This document shows, piece by piece, positions 24,001 through 39,000 of a stretch of 64,000 bases of DNA. The stretch covers positions 1,798,001 to 1,862,000 of the forward strand of contig NC_079883.1 in assembly GCF_029227915.1 (NCBI RefSeq). Direction: 5' to 3'. Below the pieces are notes generated by a model. It searched no databases. It was not told where the DNA came from and worked only from the letters and a program-made list of their open reading frames with translations. The stretch's first letter is position 1, and the number at the start of each line of letters is the position of its first letter. Both the position numbers and the translations under genes were made by a program. The DNA is from Hydractinia symbiolongicarpus. Taxonomy: Eukaryota; Cnidaria; Hydrozoa; Anthoathecata; Hydractiniidae.

Positions 24001-27000
24001 CGTGCGCTGAAGAAATAGAGACAGTCTCTAAAACTAAATTTCATTGACTTTCGAACGGTATCAGTCCGTTTGAGTTACAACGGTTGCGTCACATATTTTT
24101 ACCAACATGTACTTAGCGATATTTTTCCGATATTGCTAGGTTGCATTGCTTTTAGAAGTGGAACGATTGAGTGTGTCACCTACTTGAACTGATTCTGGAC
24201 TTTGACGTTATAAATATGATAAATGAAAAAAATGGACTCAAGAATTAACATTGCTCTCACTTTGGTATGACTGCCGGAACTCCGCAGTTACACTGGGTGC
24301 TCTGTTAGCTCTTTATTTAAATATTTAGTTCGATACGTCATTTCTCAGAGTGGGATCAATCGAAGCCGTTAGTGCGCTCCGAGGAATTAGAGACACTTTC
24401 TAAAACTACATTTCATTGACTTTCGAACGGTATCAGTCCGTTTGAGTTACAACAGCTGCCTCACATATTCGAACCAGCATGTATTTAGCGAGATTTACCC
24501 GATATTGCTAGGTTGCATTGGTTTTAAAAGTGAAACTATTGAACGCAGTACCTAGTTGAACTGATTTTCGACTTTTACCTTATAAATGTGATCAATGGAA
24601 CAATTAGGAACCAATAATTAAAATTCTTCTTACTTTGGCATGAATGCTGAAACTCCGCAGTTACACTGGACGCTGTGTTAGTTCTTTATTTAAATATTTA
24701 GATCAATAAGTCATTTTTACAGTAGTACCAATCGAAGCCGTCAGCGTGCACTGAAAAAATAGAGGCAGTTTCAAAAACTATCTTTCATTCACTTTTTAAC
24801 GGTATTAGTCCGTTTGAGTTACAACGGCCACGTCACATATTCGTACCAACATGTATTTAGCGAGATTTTCCTGATATTACTAGGTTGCATTGGTTTTAAA
24901 AGTGAAACTATTGAACGTGGGACCTAATTGTATTGATTTTGGACTTTTACGTTATAAATGTTATAAATGGAACAATTGCACTAGAACAATCATCATTCTT
25001 CTTACTTTGGCATGAATGCTGAAATTCCGCAATAACACTGGACGTTGTGTTGGCTCTTTATTTAAATATTTAGTTCGATAAGTCATTTTTCAGAGTGGGA
25101 CCAATCAAAGCCGTTAGTGTGCGCCTAGAAAATAGAGACACTTTCGAAAAGTACATTTCATTGACTTTCGAACGGTATCAGTCCGTTTGAGTCACAACCG
25201 CTGCGTCACATATTCGTACCAACATGTATTTCGCGATATTTTTTGATATTTCTAGGTTGCATTGGTTTTAGAAGTGAAACAATTGACCGTGGGACCTAGT
25301 TGAACTGACTTTTGCCTTTTACCTTGTAAATGTGACAAGTGCACTCCGACAATTAGCATTCTACGTACTTTGGGATGACTTCTGGAAATCCGCAGTTACA
25401 TTTGTCGCTCTGTTAGCTCTTTATTTAAATATTTAGATCATTAAGTCATTTTTTACAGTGGTACCAATCGAAGCCGTCAGAGTGCCCTGAAAAAATAGAG
25501 GCAGTTTCAAAAACTACATTTCATTGACTTTCAAACGGTTTCAGTCCGTTTGAGTTACAACAGCTGCCTCACATATTCGAACCAGCATGTATTTAGCGAG
25601 ATTTACCCGATATTGCTAGGTTGCATTGGTTTTAAAAGTGAAACTATTGAACGCGGTACCTAGTTGAACTGATTTTGGATTTTTGCCTTATAAATGTGAT
25701 CAATGGAACAATTAGGAACCAATAATTAAAATTCTTCTTAGTTTGGCATGAATGCTGAAACTCCGCAGTTACACTGGATGCTGTGTTAGCTCTTTATTTA
25801 AATATTTAGATCAATAAGTCATTTTTTACAGTAGTACCAATCGAAGCCGTCAGCGTGCACTGAAAAAATAGAGGCAGTTTCAAAAACTATCTTTCATTCA
25901 CTTTTTAACGGTATTAGTCCGTTTGAGTTACAACGGCCACGTCACATATTCGTACCAACATGTATTTAGCGATATTTTTTGATATTACTAGGTTGCATTG
26001 GTTTTAGAAGTGAAACAATTGACCGTGGGACCTAGTTGAACTGACTTTTGCCTTTCACCTTATAAAGTGACAAGTGCACTCCAACAATTAACATTCTGCG
26101 TACTTTGGGATGACTTCTGGAACTCCGCAGTTACACTGGGCGCTCTGTTAGCTGTTTATTTAAATATTTAGATCAATAAGTCATTTGTTACAGTGGTACC
26201 AATCGAATCCGTCAGCGCGCGCTGAAGAAATAGAGACAGTCTCTAAAACTAAATTTCATTGACTTTCGAACGGTATCAGTCCGTTTGAGTTACAACGGTT
26301 GCGTCACATATTTTTACCAACATGTACTTAGCGATATTTTTCCGATATTGCTAGGTTGCATTGCTTTTAGAAGTGGAACGATTGAGTGTGTCACCTACTT
26401 GAACTGATTCTGGACTTTGACGTTATAAATATGATAAATGAAAAAAATGGACTCAAGAATTAACATTGCTCTCACTTTGGTATGACTGCCGGAACTCCGC
26501 AGTTACACTGGGTGCTCTGTTAGCTCTTTATTTAAATATTTAGTTCGATACGTCATTTCTCAGAGTGGGATCAATCGAAGCCGTTAGTGCGCTCCGAGGA
26601 AATAGAGACACTTTCTAAAACTACATTTCATTGACTTTCGAACGGTATCAGTCCGTTTGAGTTACAACAGCTGCCTCACATATTCGAACCAGCATGTATT
26701 TAGCGAGATTTACCCGATATTGCTAGGTTGCATTGGTTTTAAAAGTGAAACTATTGAACGCGGTACCTAGTTGAACTGATTTTGGATTTTTGCCTTATAA
26801 ATGTGATCAATGGAACAATTAGGAACCAATAATTAAAATTCTTCTTACTTTGGCATGAATGCTAAAACTCCGCAGTTACACTGGACGCTGTGTTAGCTCT
26901 TTATTTAAATATTTAGATCAATAAGTCATTTTTTACAGTAGTACCAATCGAAGCCGTCAGCGTGCACTGAAAAAATAGAGGCAGTTTCAAAAACTATCTT

Positions 27001-30000
27001 TCATTCCATTTTTAACGGTATTAGTCCGTTTGAGTTACAACGGCCACGTCACATATTCGTACCAACATGTATTTAGCGAGATTTTCCTGATATTACTAGG
27101 TTGCATTGGTTTTAAAAGTGAAACTATTGAACGTGGGACCTAATTGTATTGATTTTGGACTTTTACGTTATAAATGTTATAAATGGAACAATTGCACTAG
27201 AACAATCATCATTCTTCTTACTTTGGCATGAATGCTGAAATTCTGCAATAACACTGGACGTTGTGTTGGCTCTTTATTTAAATATTTAGTTCGATAAGTC
27301 ATTTTTCAGAGTGGGACCAATCAAAGCCGTTAGTGTGCGCCTAGGAAATAGAGACACTTTCGAAAAGTACACTTCATTGACTTTCGAACGGTATCAGTCC
27401 GTTTGAGTCACAACCGCTGCGTCACATATTCGTACCATCATGTATTTCGCGATATTTTTTGATATTTCTAGGTTGCATTGGTTTTAGAAGTGAAACAATT
27501 GACCGTGGGACCTAGTTGAACTGACTTTTGCCTTTCACCTTATAAATGTGACAAGTGCACTCCGACAATTACCATTCTACGTACTTTGGGATGACTTCTG
27601 GAAATCCGCAGTTACACTTGGCGCTCTGTTAGCTCTTTATTTAAATATTTAGATCATTAAGTCATTTTTTACAGTGGTACCAATCGAAGCCGTCAGAGTG
27701 CCCTGAAAAAATAGAGGCAGTTTCAAAAACTACATTTCATTGACTTTCAAACGGTTTCAGTCCGTTTGAGTTACAACGGCCACGTCACATATTCGTACCA
27801 ACATGTATTTAGCGAGATTTTCCTGATATTACTAGGTTGCATTGGTTTTAAAAGTGAAACTATTGAACTTGGGACCTAATTGTATTGATTTTGGACTTTT
27901 ACGTCATAAATGTTATAAATGGAACAATTGCACTAGAACAATCATCATTCTTCTTACTTTGGCATGAATGCTGAAATTCCGCAATAACACTGGACGTTGT
28001 GTTGGCTCTTTATTTAAATATTTAGTTCGATAAGTCATTTTTCAGAGTGGGACCAATCGAAGCCGTTAGTGTGCGCCTAGGAAATAGAGACACTTTCGAA
28101 AAGTACATTTCATTGACTTTCGAACGGTATCAGTCCGGGTGAGTCACAACCGCGGCGTCACATATTCCTACCAACATGTATTTAGCGATATTTTTTGATA
28201 TTACTAGGTTGCATTGGTTTTAGAAGTGAAACAATTGACCGTGGGACCTAGTTGAACTGACTTTTGCCTTTTACCTTATAAATGTGACAAGTGCACTCCA
28301 TCAATTAGCATTCTACGTACTTTGGGATGACTTCTGGAACTCCGCAGTTACACTTGGCGCTCTGTTAGCTCTTTATTTAAATATTTAGATCAATAGGTCA
28401 TTTTTTACAGTGGTACCAATCGAAGCCGTCAGTGTGCCCTGAAAAAATAGAGGCAGTTTCAAAAACTACTTTTCATTGACTTTCTAACGGTGTCAGTCTG
28501 TTTGAGTTACAACGGTTGCTCACATATTAGTACCAACATGTATTTAGCGAGATTTTGCCGATATTACTAGGTTGCATTGCTTTTAAAAGTGAAACTATTG
28601 AACGCAGTACGTAGTTGAACTGATTTTGGACTTTCACCTTATAAAGTGACAAGTGCACTCCAACAATTAACATTCTACGTACTTTGGGATGACTTCTGGA
28701 ACTCTGCAGTTACACTGGGCGCTCTGTTAACTCTTTATTTAATTATTTAGATCAATAAGTCATTTGTTACAGTGGTACCAATCGAATCCGTCAGCGCGCG
28801 CTGAAGAAATAGAAACAGTCTCTAAAACTAAATTTCATTGACTTTCGAACGGTATCAGTCCGTTTGAGTTACAACGGTTGCGTCACATATTTTTACCAAC
28901 ATGTACTTAGCGATATTTTTCCGATATTGCTAGATTACATTGCTTTTAGAAGTGGAACGATTGAGTGTGTCACCTACTTGAACTGATTCTGGACTTTGAC
29001 GTTATAAATATGATATATGAAAAAAATGGACTCAAGAATTAACATTGATCTCACTTTGGTATGACTGCCGGAACTCCGCAGTTACACTGGGTGCTCTTTT
29101 AGCTCTTTATTTAAATATTTAGTTCGATAAGTCATTTCTCAGAGTAGGATCAATCGAAGCCGTTAGTGCGCGCCGAGGAAATAGAGACACTTTCTAAAAC
29201 AACATTTCATTGACTTTCGAACGGTATCAGTCCGTTTGAGTTACAACAGCTGCCTCATATATTCGAACCAGCATGTATTTAGCGAGATTTACCCGATATT
29301 GCTAGGTTGCATTGGTTTTAAAAGTGAAACTATTGAACGCGGTACCTAGTTGAACTGATTTTGGACTTTTACCTTATAAATGTGATCAATGGAACAATTA
29401 GGAACCAATAATTAAAATTCTTCTTACTTTGGGATGAATGCTGAAACTCCGCAGTTACACTGGACGCTGTGTTAGCTCTTTATTTAAATATTTAGATCAA
29501 TAAGTCATTTTTTACAGTAGTACCAATCGAAGCCGTCAGCGTGCGCTGAAAAAATAGAGGCAGTTTGAAAAACTATCTTTCATTCACTTTTTAACGGTAT
29601 TAGTCCGTTTGAGTTACAACGGCCACGTCACATATTCGTACCAACATGTATTTAGCGAGATTTTCCTGATTTACTAGGTTGCATTGGTTTAAAAGTGAAA
29701 CTATTGAACGTGGGACCTAATTGTATTGAGTTTGGACTTTTACGTTATAAATGTTATAAATGGAACAATTGCACTAGAACAATTATCATTCTTCTTACTT
29801 TGGCATGAATGCTGAAATTCCGCAATAACACTGGACGTTGTTTTGGCTCTTTATTTAAATATTTAGTTCGATAAGTCATTTTTCAGAGTGGGACCAATCA
29901 AAGCCGTTAGTGTGCGCCTAGGAAATAGAGACACTTTCGAAAAGTACATTTCATTGACTTTCGAACGGTATCAGTCCGTTTGAGTCACAACCGCTGCGTC

Positions 30001-33000
30001 ACATATTCGTACCAACATGTATTTCGCGATATTTTTTGATATTTCTAGGTTGCATTGGTTTTAGAAGTGAAACAATTGACCGTGGGACCTAGTTGAACTG
30101 ACTTTTGCCTTTTACCTTATAAATGTGACAAGTGCACTCCGACAATTAGCATTCTACGTACTTTGGGATGACTTCTGGAACTCCGCAGTTACACTTGGCG
30201 CTCTGTTAGCTGTTTATTTAAATATTTAGATCAATAAGTCATTTTTTACAGTGGTACCAATCGAAGCCGTCAGAGTGCCCTGAAAAAATAGAGGCAGTTT
30301 CAAAATCTACATTTCATTGACTTTCAAACGGTTTCAGTCCGTTTGAGTTACAACGGCCACGTCACATATTCGTACCAACATGTATTTAGCGAGATTTTCC
30401 TGATATTACTAGGTTGCATTGGTTTTAAAAGTGAAACTATTGAACGTGGGACCTAATTGTATTGATTTTGGACTCTTACGTCATAAATGTTATAAATGGA
30501 ACAATTGCACTAGAACAATCATCATTCTTCTTACTTTGGCATGAATGCTGAAATTCCGCAATAACACTGTACGTTGTGTTGGCTCTTTATTTAAATACTT
30601 AGATCAAAAAGTCATTTGTTACAGTGGTACCAATCGAATCCGTCAGCGCGCGCTGAAGAAATAGAGACAGTCTCTAAAACTAAATTTCATTGACTTTCGA
30701 ACGGTATCAGTCCGTTTGAGTTACAGCGGTTGTGTCACATATTTTTACCAACATGTACTTAGCGATATTTTTCGATATTGCTAGGTTGCATTGCTTTTAG
30801 AAGTGGAACGATTGAGTGTGTCACCTACTTGAACTGATTCTGGACTTTGACATTATAAATGTGATAAATGAAAAATAAATGACTCAAAGAATTAACATTG
30901 ATCTCACTTTGGTATGACTGCTGGAACTCCGCAGTTACACTGGGCGCTCTGTTAGCTCTGTATTTAAATATTTAGATCAATAAGTCATTTTTTACAGTAG
31001 TACCAATCGAAGCTGTCAGCGTGCGCTGAAAAAATAGAGGCAGTTTCAAAAACTATCTTTCATTCACTTTTTAACGGTATCAGTCCGTTTGAGTTACAAC
31101 GGTTGCGTCACATTTTCGTACCAACATGTATTCAGCGATATTTTTCAGATATTGCTAGGTTGCATTGGTTTTACAAGTGGCATAATTGACTGTGGGACCT
31201 AAATGAACTGATTTTGGACTTTTACCTTATAAATGTGAAAAATGGAACAATTAGACAGTAATAATTAAGATTCCTCTTACTTTGGCATGAGTGCTGAAAC
31301 TCCACGGTTACACTGGACGCTGTGTTAGCTCTTTATTTAAATATTTAGTTCGACAAGTCATTTTTCAGAGTAGGACCAATCGAAACCGTTAGTGCGCGCC
31401 TAGGAAATAGAAACATTTTCTAAAACTACATTTCATTGACTTTCGAACCGTATCAGTCCGTTTGATTTTCAACGGTTGCGTCACATATCTGTACCAACAT
31501 GTACTTAGCGATATTTTTTTGATATTACTAAGTTGGAGTGGTTTTAAAAGTGAAACTATTGAACGCAGTAACTAATTGAACTGATTTTGGACTTTTACCT
31601 TATAAATGTGATAAATGGAACAATTAGACAGTATTAATTAAGAATCTTCTTACTTTGGCATGAATGCTGAAACTCCGCAGTTACACTGGACGCTGTGTTA
31701 GCTCTTTATTTAAATGTTTAGTTCGATAAGTCATTTCTCAAAGTGGGACAAATCAAAGCCGTTAGTGCGCGCCGAGGAAATGGAGAAACTTTCTAAAACT
31801 ACATTTCATTGACTTTCGAACGGTATCAGTCCGTTTGAGTTACAACGGCTGCGTCACATATTCGAACCAGCATGTATTTAGCGAGATTTTCCCGATATTG
31901 CTAGGTTGCATTGGTTTTAAAAGTGGAACTATTGAACGTGGGACCTAGTTGAACTGATCTTGGACTTTCGCCTTAAAAATGTGATAAATGGAACAATTAG
32001 AAACCAACAATTATGATTCTTCTTACTTTGGCATTAATACTGAGACTCAGCAGTTACACTGGACGCTGTGTTAGCTCTTTATTTAAATAATTAGTTGGAG
32101 AAGTCATTTTTCCGAGTGGGACCAATCGAAGCTCTTAGTGCGCGCCTACGAAATAGAGGCAGTTTCTAAAACTACATTTCATTGACTTTCGAACGGTATC
32201 AGTCCGTTTGAGTCACAACGGCTGCGTCACATATTCGAACCAGCATGTATTTAGCGAGATTTACCCGATATTGCTAGGTTGCATTGGTTTTAAAAGTGAA
32301 ACTATTGAACGCGGTACCTAGTTGAACTGATTTTGGACTTTTACCTTATAAATGTGATCAATGGAACAATTAGGAACCAATGATTAAAATTCTTCTTACT
32401 TTGGCATGAATGCTGAAACTCCGCAGTTACACTGGACGCTGTGTTAGCTCTTTATTTAAATATTTAGATCAATAAGTCATTTTTTACAGTAGTACCAATC
32501 AAAGCCGTCAGCGTGCGCTGAAAAAATAGAGGCAGTTTCAAAAACTATCTTTCATTCACTTTTTAACGGTATTAGTCTGTTTGAGTTACAACGGCCACGT
32601 CACATATTCGTACCAACATGTATTTAGCGAGATTTTCCTGATATTACTAGGTTGCATTGGTTTTAAAAGTGAAACTATTGAACGTGGGACCTAATTGTAT
32701 TGAGTTTGGACTTTTACGTTATAAATGTTATAAATGGAACAATTGCACTAGAACAATTATCATTCTTCTTACTTTGGCATGAATGCTGAAATTCCGCAAT
32801 AACACTGGACGTTGTGCTGGCTCTTTATTTAAATATTTAGTTCGATAATCATTTTTCAGAGTGGGATCAATCAAAGCCGTTAGTGTGCGCCTAGGAAATA
32901 GAGACACTTTCGAAAAGTACATTTCATTGACTTTCGAACGGTATCAGTCCGTTAGAGTCTCAACCGCTGCGTCACATATTCGTACCAACATGTATTTCGC

Positions 33001-36000
33001 GATATTTTTTGATATTTCTAGGTTGCATTGGTTTTAGAAGTGAAACAATTGACCGTGGGACCTAGTTGAACTGACTTTTGCCTTTTACCTTATAAATGTG
33101 AGAAGTGCACTCCGACAATTAGCATTCTACGTACTTTGGGATGACTTCTGGAACTCCGCAGTTACACTTGGCGCTCTGTTAGCTGTTTATTTAAATATTT
33201 AGATCAATAAGTCATTTTTTACAGTGGTACCAATCGAAGCCGTCAGAGTGCCCTGAAAAAATAGAGGCAGTTTCAAAATCTACATTTCATTGACTTTCAA
33301 ACGGCTTCAGTCCGTTTGAGTTACAACGGCCACGTCACATATTCGTACCAACATGTATTTAGCGAGATTTTCCTGATATTACTAGGTTGCATTGGTTTTA
33401 AAAGTGAAACTATTGAACGTGGGACCTAATTGTATTGATTTTGGACTTTTACGTTATAAATGTTATAAATGGAACAATTGCACTAGAACAATCATTATTC
33501 TTCTTACTTTGGCATGAATGCTGAAATTCTGCAATAACACTGGACGTTGTGTTGGCTCTTTATTTAAATATTTAGTTCGATAAGTCATTTTTCAGAGTGG
33601 GACCAATCAAAGCCGTTAGTGTGCGCCTAGGAAATAGAGACACTTTCGAAAAGTACACTTCATTGACTTTCGAACGGTATCAGTCCGTTTGAGTCACAAC
33701 CGCTGCGTCACATATTCGTACCATCATGTATTTCGCGATATTTTTTGATATTTCTAGGTTGCATTGGTTTTAGAAGTGAAACAATTGACCGTGGGACCTA
33801 GTTGAACTGACTTTTGCCTTTCACCTTATAAATGTGACAAGTGCACTCCGACAATTACCATTCTACGTACTTTGGGATGACTTCTGGAAATCCGCAGTTA
33901 CACTTGGCGCTCTGTTAGCTCTTTATTTAAATATTTAGATCATTAAGTCATTTTTTACAGTGGTACCAATCGAAGCCGGCAGAGTGCCCTGAAAAAATAG
34001 AGGCAGTTTCAAAAACTACATTTCATTGACTTTCAAACGGTTTCAGTCCGTTTGAGTTACAACGGCCACGTCACATATTCGTACCAACATGTATTTAGCG
34101 AGATTTTCCTGATATTACTAGGTTGCATTGGTTTTAAAAGTGAAACTATTGAACTTGGGACCTAATTGTATTGATTTTGGACTTTTACGTCATAAATGTT
34201 ATAAATGGAACAATTGCACTAGAACAATCATCATTCTTCTTACTTTGGCATGAATGCTGAAATTCCGCAATAACACTGGACGTTGTGTTGGCTCTTTATT
34301 TAAATATTTAGTTCGATAAGTCATTTTTCAGAGTGGGACCAATCGAAGCCGTTAGTGTGCGCCTAGGAAATAGAGACACTTTCGAAAAGTACATTTCATT
34401 GACTTTCGAACGGTATCAGTCCGGGTGAGTCACAACCGCGGCGTCACATATTCCTACCAACATGTATTTAGCGATATTTTTTGATATTACTAGGTTGCAT
34501 TGGTTTTAGAAGTGAAACAATTGACCGTGGGACCTAGTTGAACTGACTTTTGCCTTTTACCTTATAAATGTGACAAGTGCACTCCATCAATTAGCATTCT
34601 ACGTACTTTGGGATGACTTCTGGAACTCCGCAGTTACACTTGGCGCTCTGTTAGCTCTTTATTTAAATATTTAGATCAATAGGTCATTTTTTACAGTGGT
34701 ACCAATCGAAGCCGTCAGTGTGCCCTGAAAAAATAGAGGCAGTTTCAAAAACTACTTTTCATTGACTTTCTAACGGTGTCAGTCTGTTTGAGTTACAACG
34801 GTTGCTCACATATTAGTACCAACATGTATTTAGCGAGATTTTGCCGATATTACTAGGTTGCATTGCTTTTAAAAGTGAAACTATTGAACGCAGTACGTAG
34901 TTGAACTGATTTTGGACTTTCACCTTATAAAGTGACAAGTGCACTCCAACAATTAACATTCTACGTACTTTGGGATGACTTCTGGAACTCTGCAGTTACA
35001 CTGGGCGCTCTGTTAGCTCTTTATTTAATTATTTAGATCAATAAGTCATTTGTTACAGTGGTACCAATCGAATCCGTCAGCGCGCGCTGAAGAATTAGAA
35101 ACAGTCTCTAAAACTAAATTTCATTGACTTTCGAACGGTATCAGTCCGTTTGAGTTACAACGGTTGCGTCACATATTTTTACCAACATGTACTTAGCGAT
35201 ATTTTTCCGATATTGCTAGGTTACATTGCTTTTAGAAGTGGAACGATTGAGTGTGTCACCTACTTGAACTGATTCTGGACTTTGACGTTATAAATATGAT
35301 ATATGAAAAATAAATGACTCAAAGAATTAACATTGATCTCACTTTGGTATGACTGCTGGAACTCCGCAGTTACACTGGGCGCTCTGTTAGCTCTGTATTT
35401 AAATATTTAGATCAATAAGTCATTTTTTACAGTAGTACCAATCGAAGCTGTCAGCGTGCGCTGAAAAAATAGAGGCAGTTTCAAAAACTATCTTTCATTC
35501 ACTTTTTAACGGTATCAGTCCGTTTGAGTTACAACGGTTGCGTCACATTTTCGTACCAACATGTATTCAGCGATATTTTTCAGATATTGCTAGGTTGCAT
35601 TGGTTTTACAAGTGGCATAATTGACTGTGGGACCTAAATGAACTGATTTTGGACTTTTACCTTATAAATGTGAAAAATGGAACAATTAGGAACCAATGAT
35701 TAAAATTCTTCTTACTTTGGCATGAATGCTGAAACTCCGCAGTTACACTGGACGCTGTGTTAGCTCTTTATTTAAATATTTAGATCAATAAGTCATTTTT
35801 TACAGTAGTACCAATCGAAGCTGTCAGCGTGCGCTGAAAAAATAGAGGCAGTTTCAAAAACTATCTTTCATTCACTTTTTAACGGTATCAGTCCGTTTGA
35901 GTTACAACGGTTGCGTCACATTTTCGTACCAACATGTATTCAGCGATATTTTTCAGATATTGCTAGGTTGCATTGGTTTTACAAGTGGCATAATTGACTG

Positions 36001-39000
36001 TGGGACCTAAATGAACTGATTTTGGACTTTTACCTTATAAATGTGAAAAATGGAACAATTAGACAGTAATAATTAAGATTCCTCTTACTTTGGCATGAGT
36101 GCTGAAACTCCACGGTTACACTGGACGCTGTGTTAGCTCTTTATTTAAATATTTAGTTCGACAAGTCATTTTTCAGAGTAGGACCAATCGAAACCGTTAG
36201 TGCGCGCCTAGGAAATAGAAACATTTTCTAAAACTACATTTCATTGACTTTCGAACCGTATCAGTCCGTTTGATTTTCAACGGTTGCGTCACATATCTGT
36301 ACCAACATGTACTTAGCGATATTTTTTTGATATTACTAAGTTGGAGTGGTTTTAAAAGTGAAACTATTGAACGCAGTAACTAATTGAACTGATTTTGGAC
36401 TTTTACCTTATATATGTGATAAATGGAACAATTAGACAGTATTAATTAAGAATCTTCTTACTTTGGCATGAATGCTAAAACTCCGCAGTTACACTGGACG
36501 CTGTGTTAGCTCTTTATTTAAATGTTTAGTTCGATAAGTCACTTCTCAAAGTGGGACAAATCAAAGCCGTTAGTGCGCGCCGAGGAAATGGAGAAACTTT
36601 CTAAAACTACATTTCATTGACTTTCGAACGGTATCAGTCCGTTTGAGTTACAACGGCTGCGTCACATATTCGAACCAGCATGTATTTAGCGAGATTTTCC
36701 CGATATTGCTAGGTTGCATTGGTTTTAAAAGTGGAACTATTGAACGTGGGACCTAGTTGAACTGATCTTGGACTTTCGCCTTAAAAATGTGATAAATGGA
36801 ACAATTAGAAACCAACAATTTTGATTCTTCTTACTTTGGCATTAATACTGAGACTCAGCAGTTACACTGGACGCTGTGTTAGCTCTTTATTTAAATAATT
36901 AGTTGGAGAAGTCATTTTTCCGAGTGGGACCAATCGAAGCTCTTAGTGCGCGCCTACGAAATAGAGGCAGTTTCTAAAACTACATTTCATTGACTTTCGA
37001 ACGGTATCAGTCCGTTTGAGTCACAACGGCTGCGTCACATATTCGAACCAGCATGTATTTAGCGAGATTTACCCGATATTGCTAGGTTGCATTGGTTTTA
37101 AAAGTGAAACTATTGAACGCGGTACCTAGTTGAACTGATTTTGGACTTTTACCTTATAAATGTGATCAATGGAACAATTAGGAACCAATGATTAAAATTC
37201 TTCTTACTTTGGCATGAATGCTGAAACTCCGCAGTTACACTGGACGCTGTGTTAGCTCTTTATTTAAATATTTAGATCAATAAGTCATTTTTTACAGTAG
37301 TACCAATCAAAGCCGTCAGCGTGCGCTGAAATAATAGAGGCAGTTTCAAAAACTATCTTTCATTCACTTTTTAACGGTATTAGTCCGTTTGAGTTACAAC
37401 GGCCACGTCACATATTCGTACCAACATGTATTTAGCGAGATTTTCCTGATATTACTAGGTTGCATTGGTTTTAAAAGTGAAACTATTGAACGTGGGACCT
37501 AATTGTATTGAGTTTGGACTTTTACGTTATAAATGTTATAAATGGAACAATTGCACTAGAACAATTATCATTCTTCTTACTTTGGCATGAATGCTGAAAT
37601 TCCGCAATAACACTGGACGTTGTGCTGGCTCTTTATTTAAATATTTAGTTCGATAATCATTTTTCAGAGTGGGACCAATCAAAGCCGTTAGTGTGCGCCT
37701 AGGAAATAGAGACACTTTCGAAAAGTACATTTCATTGACTTTCGAACGGTATCAGTCCGTTAGAGTCACAACCGCTGCGTCACATATTCGTACCAACATG
37801 TATTTCGCGATATTTTTTGATATTTCTAGGTTGCATTGGTTTTAGAAGTGAAACAATTGACCGTGGGACCTAGTTGAACTGACTTTTGCCTTTTACCTTA
37901 TAAATGTGAGAAGTGCACTCCGACAATTAACATTCTACGTACTTTGGGATGACTTCTGGAACTCCGCAGTTACACTTGGCGCTCTGTTAGCTGTTTATTT
38001 AAATATTTAGATCATTAAGTCATTTTTTACAGTGGTACCAATCGAAGCCGTCAGAGTGCCCTGAGAAAATAGAGGCAGTTTCAAAAACTACATTTCATTG
38101 ACTTTCAAACGGTTTCAGTCCGTTTGAGTTACAACGGCCACGTCACATATTCGTACCAACATGTATTTAGCGAGATTTTCCTGATATTACTAGGTTGCAT
38201 TGGTTTTAAAAGTGAAACTATTGAACTTGGGACCTAATTGTATTGATTTTGGACTTTTACGTCATAAATGTTATAAATGGAACAATTGCACTAGAACAAT
38301 CATCATTCTTCTTACTTTGGCATGAATGCTGAAATTCCGCAATAACACTGGACGTTGTGTTGGCTCTTTATTTAAATATTTAGTTCGATAAGTCAATTTT
38401 CAGAGTGGGACCAATCGAAGCCGTTAGTGTGCGCCTAGGAAATAGAGACACTTTCGAAAAGTACATTTCATTGACTTTCGAACGGTATCAGTCCGGGTGA
38501 GTCACAACTGCGGCGTCACATATTCCTACCAACATGTATTTAGCGATATTTTTTGATATTACTAGGTTGCATTGGTTTTAGAAGTGAAACAATTGACCGT
38601 GGGACCTAGTTGAACTGACTTTTGCCTTTTACCTTATAAATGTGACAAGTGCACTCCGACAATTAGCATTCTACGTACTTTGGGATGACTTCTGGAACTC
38701 CGCAGTTACACTTGGCGCTCTGTTAGCTGTTTATTTAAATATTTAGATCAATAAGTCATTTTTTACAGTGGTACCAATCGAAGCCTTCAGAGTGCCCTGA
38801 AAAAATAGAGGCAGTTTCAAAATCTACATTTCATTGACTTTCAAACGGTTTCAGTCCGTTTGAGTTACAACGGCCACGTCACATATTCGTACCAACATGT
38901 ATTTAGCGAGATTTTCCTGATATTACTAGGTTGCATTGGTTTTAAAAGTGAAACTATTGAACGTGGGACCTAATTGTATTGATTTTGGACTCTTACGTCA